Assembly: GCA_017591395.1 (NCBI GenBank)
Contig: WEDG01001408.1
Location: 186,001-250,000, forward strand
Origin: Schistocephalus solidus
Lineage: Eukaryota; Platyhelminthes; Cestoda; Diphyllobothriidea; Diphyllobothriidae
Direction: 5' to 3'
Length of the DNA: 64,000 nucleotides
Numbering within the stretch: the first letter of the stretch is position 1; each line of letters opens with the position of its first letter. Shown piece after piece: positions 11,201 through 23,200 of the stretch. The position numbers and the translations under genes were made by a program. The notes beneath the pieces are model-generated. The model saw only the letters and a program-made list of their open reading frames with translations. It ran no database searches and was not told the DNA's origin.

Positions 11201-14200
11201 CCCCTGTTGGTCCAGCGCATCTACCACGCGACCCGTTTACGGGGCACGTCGCTCCAACATCCGGACTACAGTCATACGCACTTTGCGTGTTTACCATATA
11301 GGCAGCGCTCACACCCTAACCCGAACAACTTCCCCCGCCTTCAACGTCTTCGACACGCTGACTCCGCCATGCAGGCGGCGTGGGAACGAAGAGTGTGACT
11401 AACCCTTCCTCATCCAGAGACACATATAAACCCTATCCTTGCCATCTTCTTTTAGGTAGGTTTCTGGCTCGGACGGTAAGACTTCGCTGGCTTTCGATCT
11501 GACTTGATTTATCTCCATAAACTACGGGTAAATGTGAATTTCATTTCAGGTAGCTTTGAATGAGTGCTAGATTGGACTATAGGAAAAAAGCCTTGCTACT
11601 TTTCCTCAGTGACTCCTATGAGTAAAAACAGAATATTCCAGCTGTAGTTACGGTCATCCAGGTTACTGAACACAGTTAGATATTTTAATTTTCTTTTCAT
11701 GCCGGAAACTGATGACCAGAAATCTGACTAGCCATATGGTTGACTGAGATGATTGGGTCAAAATTGTGGACTTAGAAAGTTAGCTTAACCTCTGGTGCAG
11801 CACTTACCCTGGGATCCTGGAAATCCGGGAACGCCTGGTTCTCCTTTTTCGCCTTTCAAACCGGTATTTCCCTTGAGGAAGGCCTGAACCTGCTGTAGGT
11901 ACTTGTGTTGTCCTGCAATTACAGAGAACGGTCGTTTGGTAGACTGCATATAAAGACTGTTATTTTGGGAAAATGAGGGAAGTAAAACTGGCCCTTTTTA
12001 AAGGGTGGAAAATCAAGTTTAAGTGAACATCCAATTTACCAGCTTCGCCCTTATGACCCTTGCGACCAGGGTACCCAGGCCGACCGCGGGGACCAGGCTC
12101 ACCCTTCTGGGCATTTACAACACGACCATCACGGCCGGGTTCACCTTGCACTCCTTTGACTCCGATGGGGCCACTGAATCCGGGCAAACCCGGGGAACCT
12201 TTTTCACCCTATAAAGACAGGCTTTAATAAGGATCGCATTGGAGGTGAAAAGCTAAGTCACATCGGGTGTTACTCTATAGGGATTCTCTAATTAACTAGG
12301 AAGACATACCCGGGGACCGGGAGGACCAGGAGGACCTCTCATGCCCTGGTAGCCCTTTGGCCCGGTTTCACCGCGAGGACCCGGAGGACCCATGGGACCT
12401 GTCTCGCCTTGTGGTGCTTCCTGTACAGTTGTATTTATATACTCAATACGGCCGGGTTCACCTTGAGGACCCCGATCTCCGTAAGCACCAGCTTGACCTT
12501 TGGCGCCCTAGTATAAAACAATTGCGGAAATTCATTAGTAAAGTGATGGGGAAAAGTTAAGTGAAATGGAAGGACCGTGGTCTGGGCTATCAAACTAGCC
12601 CTTATGGTGCCAGTTACTTTTAAAGTGGTCACTCCTCGACGGCTTAGAACTTCGAGTACTGGCTCTGCCAACCGGCATGCTCCTCTACTCACCTTAACTC
12701 CCTGGGGTCCCATAACTCCGTCAAGGCCTTGAAGACCACGGAGACCTTTCTGGCCAGCCTCACCATCTAGGCCTGGGAGACCGGCCTTGCCTGGAAAATC
12801 CAGGGTATCCCTTTTCGCCGGGTCGGCCAGGTTGTCCGTCAGGGCAGTATGCACAGTCTCCTTTTGGGCCCATGGAACCGCGGCAGCCCGGGGGACCACG
12901 TAGACCTGGTGTGCCGGGGAGACCCTTTACACCTTTAACGCCCTTAATTCCGTCTATGCTTGGCCCGTCCTCCCCGGGTTCTCCTGGGGGACCCTCAGGT
13001 CCTTCCGGTCCACGCTCGCCTAAAATATAAGGTAAATGTCCAATCGCATTTTTCAGAGGATCAATATCTGGAAAAAATGAGTTTTCCCAAACTTTATTCG
13101 ATAAACCCGTACAAATTATAGAGAAAGTATATATGATAATGGTGTGAGGAGTTCTAACAATAAAAGTGTTGGAGATCAAGAGGTTGATGTTAGGTTTGGG
13201 GTTTTACATTTCCTGAAAAACGAGGACCTCGAAAAGAGAGGCCTGCATGTTAACCTAGCTACGGGCTTTCGGTCGTGGTAGTAACTGGCGTAGCCACCTC
13301 CACCGCCACATTCTGAGCAAGAATATAATTATTTTTATTTTTAAACCACCGGAGGAACGTCTTCAAGGTAAAATAAGCAAGATGGGGTCAATCCTGGACA
13401 TTCTGAAGAGTAAAATAACCCCAAGCATCACTTCATGTAATCCGTAGCTAAGAGGGTGTGCAATTACCAAATTTTTCGAGTGGCACCTCGAGCAGCCAGA
13501 AAAGGTTAAAGGCACCAAAAGGATGCATTTATTGTGTAAAGAACCCCGAGTTGTTGTCTCTGGCTACAGTAATTGCTACGAGACCAGGGTCGTTTGCCGA
13601 CGGTTGCTGGGAGAGAAAGAGAGAGAGAGAGAGACGGTTAAGTCTGTGGATGGCATGAGGCTAGTAGTGAGTGTTACCCCACTACAACGGACCACGAAGT
13701 AGCTACGGTGAACCAACACAGGAGCGAGATCAGGGCATGGCATGCGTTATGGGTATGCGTACCTATAACAACTGCCACAGATTGGAGAGTGGTGCGATGG
13801 CACGCGTAGGTATAGGCTCACGCAGTACCAGCCACTGCACTCCATCCCGACTCCGGGCTTCCTGATTCTATCGTAAAACCGGACTCAGGAGAGTGGAGGG
13901 AGAGAATGAGTGCGCAAATGCTGCACAAGTCTTCTACCAAGTCTAAACTACTTCACGCACAGGTAACTGTCCCTACACCCACGCAGCTATGGGGCACCCA
14001 CGGTGCACATCATCGGAATGAACGATCGAACTGTCATGTTGAGGTGTGGTGTGTCTAGCGGTCTATGTCGCTTTGGCTGAAGGATGCCGTGTTCTAATGG
14101 GTACATGGAGGGTTGTGACCATCTGAATTTGCGTGGATGCAGTCGGTGGGGCTCCAGTAGGACGAGCGCTTCCGGAACCGTTTTCGGTGAAAATAAATGG

Positions 14201-17200
14201 CCTTGACACTGCTTAAAATTGAAAGAAGATGCCGTACTGCTTGCTACACGACCGTGACTGACTATTAACCAATTTGAAACCTAAAACAATAATATTGTTA
14301 GACATAGCTGTTCACCGATCTACTAAATAAGGGCTTAAGAAGATGCCGAAGACCAAACCGGTAAACGATCTAGCGAATGTTATCCCTCAGGAAAGGACAC
14401 TACACCACGAACAATATTGGGTTAACGAGGGGGATCTTAGTTAGATTCAGGCTAAGGTTCGAGACCCCGCCACTACGACAATTTCTCAAGTTACCGGAAA
14501 TTTTATTCACGTGCAAGATGCGACGCACCATACGCCGTCCGCAGAAAGCAACGAGTCCGAGCTCCTTTGGAAAGATGAGGACATTTATGTCCCTTGGGCG
14601 AAATGGCGCACCATTAGAGACCCATAACTTAGTTGTAACAATGAAGACAGCGTCTAGTAAGAATATTAGCAGGATCTGTCTGTGGTTAGTCCAACTATCG
14701 GTGGGCTGAAAACATAATTTACGAGAACGAATCTAATGGTTTCCACTACTTTTCGCACGACTATGTGCGCGAAAACCGGCAAATTAGCATAAGACTTTTT
14801 GCTCATGACAAAATAAAGATGACATTCGGCTCTTCTCTCTCATTGCCAGTTTGCAACTGATGCGCAAAAGTATCAACATGTGTGTAATTGTTGCTTGCAT
14901 TACACTGCTCCACAATTCATATCCCTCTGTTTTGACTACTGTCATCAAAATTTCTCCAGACGATGTAAAATGACACTCAAGGATTACTCAACGACCTGCC
15001 ACATTATCCATGCGTCTGCCATTGACAATCGAGGGGGCAACGGTCGCAGGCTGCTTGATATCGCTGAGGCCTGTGATTGTTAGCCTGACGTGGCAGAAGG
15101 GCTGTAATGTTCCGGCGCCTGTTGCAACGTTGCGCATCTCGCTCTTCCACGCGCAGTCTGGTTCTCCGCCAATCGCGGCTATCCAACTCGGCCAATTAAC
15201 GTCAAGGCCGACACGGACATGTTCATACTCGATGCATTATGACTCATGTCTTTCACTCGCTCACCTCTCTTCTCTCTCTCCTCTCTCCCTCTCTGGCGCT
15301 TGCCGGCTCTAGCGGTGCCGGACGTGAGTCTTGTCCGGCTGCCAACCCCTTCAGATCTTTTCTCCAGTTATTCTAAACAGAACGCACTACCCTCCTAACT
15401 GGTGGCCCACTTCTCTTCCTATTCGAGATAGGGTCTGAAGGTTGTGGTAGTGGGGTCTCGCAGTGGCTTAAAATGTCATGACAAGGGCCCTGGAGACACT
15501 GATTGCATTTGCATTGATATGCACTGAGTAGATGTGGCGTTCGACTGTCCCTGATTTCGAGGATCCGGAAAGGGTCCCGACCATGCGCGTTCAATAAGAA
15601 AAAAATAACAAATTAAATTCAATCTAAAGGGACGACACACTATTGGAATAGGGAGTTTATAAACTTACCAATCGGTCCCTCCGGGCCGGTCGAACCAGGA
15701 GGACCGGGTTCACCCTTAGGTCCAATTAGATCACGACCCCGAAGACCCTTGTCTCCCTTTGGTCCAGGGCGACCGGCCTCACCAGTCTTGCCGCGTTTTC
15801 CATCAAGGCCAGGCAAGTCCTGAAAGTCAAGAGGACGTATTTTTAACCTGCAATAAAATTTAAAATTTCAATTTTCGAAAGACAGTAGCAAGTGCTTTTA
15901 GCATGCTTTGAGGGGGCACAAAGAGGCCGGTTACTCACCTCGTTCTCCCTTTGGGTCCACGTTCACCTGGAATAAGTGGTCCATAGCCAGGTCCTCTTTC
16001 ACCCTTTGGGACCAGGATCACCAGGGGGACCACGTTCACCCATTAATCCAGGCTCACCCGGGGGTCCTAGAATATAGGGGTTACATGTTATTAGTGCTCC
16101 CCCGATCTGACAGCAGGTCAGACCAAAAAACAAGCGCCTGCGCAAAAATATCAGAGGCCTGGCCTACCGACATCACCCGGCGGTCCCGTAACACCCACGT
16201 CTCCCTGTTCTCCATCAGGTCCCGGTAGCGTTCCTTCGCTATCGACAGTTTCACCCCTTGGACCCTGTTAATCAAAAATTCACCTTAGTGATTTTGCTTG
16301 CATGTCAGTCTACGAGCTGGAACTGAAAATGGTTCCGTCTCAAGGCTTAAAACGTTATGCTTTAAACATATATCAACATTTTAAAAAATAAGGAAATTTA
16401 AAGGCCACTGCCTGGACTATCGGAACACCAGACGTGCATTTACGCCTAGATCTCATCAGCATCACACCCACATCGAGAGGTGATCGATGCATTCATGGAT
16501 ACGGCGAAAATTATTCATCTGCAAGTACCTTTTCACCCTTTGGTCCGAGGCGTCCTTGATAGCCCTTCTCACCTTTCTTGCCACGCGGTCCTTCAGGTCC
16601 CTGTGGACCGTCGTAGCCGTCTGCTCCCGTGCGACCGGGTACACCGGAAACGCCCATTTGGCCTGTTTTGCCTTTCTTGCCCTGTTGTGGTACAAAACAC
16701 TCAAAAGTAACAATGCTACAAAGGTAGCAGCAAGTAGTTTTGAGGCGAATAGTGACTAACCGGAGGTCCAGGTTCACCAGGGTCACCATGCGGTCCACGT
16801 AGCCCAGGGAACCCTGGCAGGCCCTGTAAGGAGAAAGGCAATTCTTGTCAGCCGAAGCCTGTGCAGCACACCTTACACTACGATAACACTACGGTAAACG
16901 CTCTCAACAACGTACCCGTTCTCCTTTCTGGCCCTTTTCACCCTCAGGACCACTGATACCTGGCAGACCTTTGAAGCCTTTTGGACCGACCCTTAACAAT
17001 CGACAGAAGAAGCATTACCAAGGCATAAAGTTTCCAAGCCAAAAAGGAGAAACACATATCAAATAACACCCACTCGATTCCCTTTAAGATGGGCGGTGCT
17101 TCGTAAGAGGCGCCTTTCTCGCCCTTTTCTCCCTTCTCTCCACGTTCTGCCTAATGAGGGTAGATGTTTGTAAACAAGGAATCCTTTTACTTACAAATTG

Positions 17201-20200
17201 CAATATGTTCGGTTTAGGCGTTTTGCCTCTGGGACCCTTGGGACCGATGTCACCCATTTCACCTTCGGGACCCTGGAAAATGACAGAGAGCACATTGTTA
17301 GGTCTTCTTCCATGCAGATGCATACAGAGATTTAAGAGTTGCAATTTTTGAACGGTTTGTTTAAAATATTTTAAAAATTAAATAAATCATGTTCCACAGA
17401 CTGACCTGATAGCCTTTGGGACCTTTGGGGCCTGGAATACCGCGCTCACCATCGGGTCCTCGAGGGCCGATGGGGCCGGGACCACCTTTGCTTCCCTTGG
17501 CACCTGGAGGTCCTCGAGATATTTCGCCAGTTCCAGCTATTGTCTCACCTTTCTCACCCTTGAGAAAAAAGCATAATGCGTATTGCATGTTGCGTTTCTG
17601 CAACCCAGCTGGGGTTTCTTTCTCTGTTTTTTTTTCTTATGCACTTTGTTTTGAATACATTTTAACTGAAGGGCAGAAAGAAGCTTACCTTGGGTCCTCT
17701 TTCACCTTTCTGACCTCTCATCCCATCATAACCATCCCTTCCGGGTAAGCCTGGGTAGCCCGGTTCACCCTAAAATACAAACCTGCATTGAAAACTGGTC
17801 GAACCAAATTATAGGGCACTAGAATAATGTTCAAAGTACCTTGAGACCGCAGCAACCACTGTCGCCGAGATAGCCCTTTGGACCTTTCAGGCCAGGAATA
17901 CCCTACAAGAGATTAAAGTTAGTAATTCGCATGTAATTATTGAAAGAGTAAATATTTTCTCAATTATTAGCCAATTTTGTGGAGCCTACCTTCAGTCCGT
18001 CGGTGCCCGGCATACCCTGCTGGCCTTTGTCGCCCTGAAATGTACAAATATGGTGAGATCAGAAATATATGAACGTAAACACGGCTACTGAATAAGTAAA
18101 AGTAGCCCAAAAAGTTATAATTAACTTGCCATCATGCCTTTACGACCAACTTCACCAGGAAAGCCCTTCAGACCTGGGACGCCTTGAACACCCTCAGGGC
18201 CTCTAGGACCTCTCGGGCCAATTGATCCAGGTAGACCTCGGTGGCCGGGGATGCCTTGATCGCCCTTTGTAAGTAAATTTCAAAAAACAATAAATACCCT
18301 CACACTATGTCTACCAGGACACATGGACAAAACTTGCGATTCTTCCTGACGTCCTTGGAAAGTTAATTTGAACACTCATAGGGAAAAATTGTAAAAACGT
18401 GAATTTACTGAGCTTAAAAGTCAAAATTGACTCGTTTACTTGGCATTTTCACTGAAAAAGATGAATGCAGCAAACTAGCCGGAGTGAACACCCGAAAAGA
18501 ATGAAGTTACTCTGCTCCGTAAGTCTTAGTAACAAAGATTAGCGATCATTTTCAAAAACGCGGTCGACCCTTACCAATGGTACCACGATTCAAGCTCCAT
18601 TTTTGATCATGTTCCATTTATTTACTCTACCAGGATCGCTCCCTCAGCTGATATTGCCAATGAGGTTCACCAATTTACCATGATTCTAGGAGGAAAATAC
18701 GAATGCTTGTTCTGCCTTCTACCAAAAAATATTTGAACATAAATTGTTAGTAAAAGCCAGTTCTTTTAAAGTAGAATATTCAACTCCAATATCGCCGACA
18801 GGTAATTAATTATGGGTGTGTAGTGTTTCAACTTCGGAAAGTCAGTCACTGCGTCCATTAATTTTATAGCCGGAAATATTAACGCGAATCTGAAAATCGA
18901 TGAGCACTCCTTATGAAATTAAATTTGATTTCGTCAAATTAGCAAATGTATGTAAAGAGGCAGACCACCTAAGCTTTTACACAGTTCTAAGAGAACAATA
19001 GAGTAAGTTCCTTGTAAAAGATTCATATGTTTGCATTCTGAAACTGGAACCAGATTTTAGTTTTTATTTTCCGATTTTCGACTGCACTGGGAATACTTAA
19101 CACATTGGATATGACTGAGAAATTTCGTGGGTTTTTACGGTCTGTGTAACATATTTCGCTATTTATAACGCGGCAGCCTGAGTCAAATTGTTTTTTTAAA
19201 TTGGACAAGATTTAGCACTGCCATTCAGAAGTACATCAATTGTTAACGGCGTGAAATAACTTGAACTATTTAGCTTCCTGAAAAAAATCGAGCTAGGGTA
19301 AATTTTCATTAATAGATAATTCAGTAAAATAGGCTCTTAGTATATCGCTCGCACAACTGTGAAAATATTTCTCTTGTCAATTGTTTGAACTATTCACTGC
19401 ACACTTTTGCCTTCCAGAAAATATGACTTTATAAGATTTTAAACGAAACAATTCAACATTTCTTAGCAGTACGTAAGTATAATTAATTGCTTAATATGGA
19501 AACTGATTCTGCGATTCGTTAGTTGTTATGCTATTGAACGTACACTTCACAGATTCTGTAAAAGGGACATTTAGCAAACTTTCATATTATTAACTTTATC
19601 GTCCAAGTTTTGACGATATTTTCTTCAGGTCTCCGTTTCAGAAGCAGCGGAATGCTTTCTAAAATTTCTCAGCAGATGAAATCCAAATATTTACTACCTA
19701 TGTTCCCGAAGTTACAGCCTTTTGTAACACCAGAATATATATGCAGTAGATGCGATTTCGAAGTAATGTGCGTCTCTTATACTCTTTTATTCGTCCAAAT
19801 TGTTTCATTATTTCGTTTTTCTACCGATGCCTGATCAAATAACTATGATATTCTTCTGAAAGATGAAAGGCTAATGGATATTTTTAACACGGACTAGCAA
19901 GTAAAATATTTAATTCAAAGGAGTTTTCTAAACTGAAGATTTTAGACTAAGACCACAAGCAAATCAACACAGTTTGACCTGGTGTTCTCTTACTTAAATG
20001 CGCAAAACACGCTGGTAAAGATATTCCATTTGTGGCTTGAGCTTTTTGGTTGACTTTTGCTGTCTCTGTAAATTTCATTTTTTCTGCTAATTACAAGGGA
20101 AATTAAAAATACTTCTTTTGAAGGAAACGAGTACTTCGGTTTTTAACAACCTCGAGAATTTAAGCATTGATCGTATATGAAAATGGATATTGTCTTAGGC

Positions 20201-23200
20201 CAAAATTAGCTATTCCAGTAGTGCTGCTGTACCTTAGCTTCCTATCCAGCTCAGCTGTTTATGAACATTCGTTTCTCAGGAGCTTCAATGCCATATGCAC
20301 ACGCACTCGAAAGTTTATTTGGTCTGAATTTTCAAATCCAAAGCACAAATGAAAACGCAGTCACTTTATACGAACAGACGGGAAGTCTTTGACCTTCCAA
20401 GTATAAATGTTAATGGAAACCGATATTTCAGGAGCGAGGACTTGTAAGAAGGAGAGATATCTACCGAATGAACGTCTCCTTTTCTGTGAATTACTTCTTT
20501 ACGATGAATAGGATTGATTATTAGAAGAATCACAAGGCAATGCAGCAAAAGCGCACACTTTAAATAATGTAAGCTATGCCATCCTGACAGATTGAAATGA
20601 GAGACAGGATACTAAAATTAAAGTTTTGAACCTAACTGTGCATTAATTGTGTTGTACCCGCATTCCATGTTAATTTTAATAACCATCTCATTACTTATGT
20701 ACTTAGTATTAAAATAAAATGTTTAAAAATAATTTCTTGTTTAATATGTTCCGGTGTCTGTTGTATTTTCATGAAGTCTCTCTTTGAGCGGTTGAGTGGT
20801 GAAAAACCAAAATTCTGGTTGTCAATCCCTACGTAAAAAGATTTTTGGAGGCGACAACAAGAATACTGAAACCTTTTTCATTAAGCGTGGCTCACAAATC
20901 AGAATCAACCATCAGCCCCTTAAGTTCATGTGGCCCAAAGACCTTCCACCGGTGGCAGGAGAATTGACGACATTTTACATTGCAGCATTCGAAAATCGTA
21001 ATGTGAGATGTTGGTGAAATTGGTAAACGCCTCTGCAGAAAATTGCAGGAGCAACAGATTGACATCAGCCGCGAGTATAAACTATCTTTAGCTTATGGCC
21101 GCAAACTCGAGCCTACCTATAGTTTAGCCTTTTGTAAAACGAAGTCACCGGTCGCATCAATGAGAAAATAGCTAGACTGTTGTCACAGCATTTGTTCCTC
21201 CACTGTTTAACTTCACTGAACCATTGACCTGCAGTCCACTTACCAGAAGCTGCACATAGGATTTGAATCGAATTTGGCAGAACTAGTGGAGAAAGCGCGC
21301 AAATTCACACTGAACCAACAGTCGATGCTCTTCTTATAGAGCGTTGGGACCAGCCGGAGGTCAAGCAATCACCGTGAAACAGTTTCCCAAATGCGTCCGG
21401 GAACAAGTCGCACGACAGCGAAGACTGACCAGTCAGTCAGATGCCGAGGGAAGATCATCAGTGACACTGACCTAGCTAGGACTACGGGAGATTTGCTACC
21501 TGTTGAACTGGCAACCAAAATTCTGAATTGTTTTTCTTTTTGAAGATATCACCGAAGTACGGTTGCAATATTAATTAGCATTCAGCATAATCTAAAGATA
21601 TTTCAATCCCGTGACGATACCAGTTTTAAATGAGTTGCTTTCCAGCCACCTGTACACACTACTCTGTTAAATTGACTATATACCTACTGTAAAATTTGCC
21701 ATTTAATTTATGATTTCTTTATACATTTAAACAAATATTATAGAAAACAAGCATGAAAATATGCTTTCTTGCAGTCTTTCGGTAGGAAATTACGTAGTTT
21801 CTACAGTTCGTGTTTGAGGAAAGCGTATACTTCGGTTGTTAAATTATACTTAAGAGATTTTTAAGAGACATGACATATCCGTTCATACATCATAATGTCT
21901 GTTCATTTCTTACTGCTGTATGTAATGTAGGGAAATTTCCCATCCCTTAAAAAATTTACAGGTACTATTTGAAAAATTCCAAAAAGTAGAGGAATTTGTG
22001 ATTAAGCTTAGCCGAAAGGTGTGTAGCATGTAGTTTGGAAACTCTTTATGCAAATGCAGTTTGCGTTCACGAGTAGTATACGATTTAAAACGTTTTTAAA
22101 ACCGAAAATTACTCTTCCTTTAAATTTAAAATTTGAATAAAACCCCGTTTGCCAAGGAGCGGGTACAAAAGTGCTATTTTTATACATTTGTTCTTTAAAA
22201 TATATTTTAATTTATCAGTGCCTTGAGAATCAATCAATGCAAAAAGTGCAAACGACTAAAGGGGCCATTTTTTACCGAGTTTAAATTCTGTCGAGGGTCA
22301 GAAAAAACTCGTTCAAAAGCAGGAAACATGCCATGACTGATTTTTTTTGGATAAGGCTGCACGAAAATTAATATTTCAATCCTAATTAAGTACTACAGTT
22401 GGAACAATCCAGAATTTTGGTTAATATTTAACTAGGCAGCAAATCTGCTGTACGATTTCCACAAAGTTCAAGCGACCTCGCGGAGGTCAAAGCTAATCAG
22501 CAGCTGATGGGCAGGTCAAAACTTCTGCGATGGACATGGGTTTAATATGCTAATGGTGAGAAGACTGAATGAATCGAGGCCAGCAGTAACAGCCACAACA
22601 TCCCTTTGATGGTGGAAATGAGAAGGTTTCCTTGATGTCACTGCAAATGCATTTCTGTACATAAACTCAACTCCAGTACTTTGATTTTACGCTTTGGCGG
22701 ACATGTATATTTCATGAGTTTTGCAAGTAACAAGAAAGTCCGCATAAACTTAAACACACGTACGTAGCTGACTACAGCTTAGATTAAAAACAACTAAATT
22801 ATTTTTTGGCCAGCGAAACTTCCCCTCTTTAGTGATAGCAAATAAATCAATTGTGGGAGAGTCAGTTGTACGTTTGTACTTGCATTTAATGTTCAATTCA
22901 CAGTGCAGTTAGTGAAATGGAAGTTCCATGTTCGTAAAGTGACCTTATAAGATGATAACTTGGTACGTGCGCGCGAGTTTTGGCAAGTTTTTAGGTAACT
23001 GTAGTCTGCTGGACATTATGCCGTCATTTGGCAAAATTATGCTACTGTTTTTGGTTGAAAATAGTAGTTTTACTTTTTTGAATTTTATTCGTAGGAAATA
23101 CCCTAATTAACCTAAAATTACATCATCAGTTGCACCTAGTGTCAAGAAGGCTAAAATGTTTACTGGGCGGTGAATCCTAAACTCAAATAAAACTTATTCC

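Larger units (their letters stand above)
13020..15668. other. Collagen intron 15
   Basis: 2.65 kb between exons 16 and 15. It contains a (GA)n tract, repeat-C-like segments, a (CT)n tract and short unrecognised ORFs. No coding exon was found. Confidence 0.7.

Noticed and set aside
16002..16060. 36-bp micro-intron inside exon 14 to explain the stop
   Set aside because: Removing GTGAAA...TTCCAG is a multiple of three and leaves a stop in the joined frame, so it does not rescue the reading.
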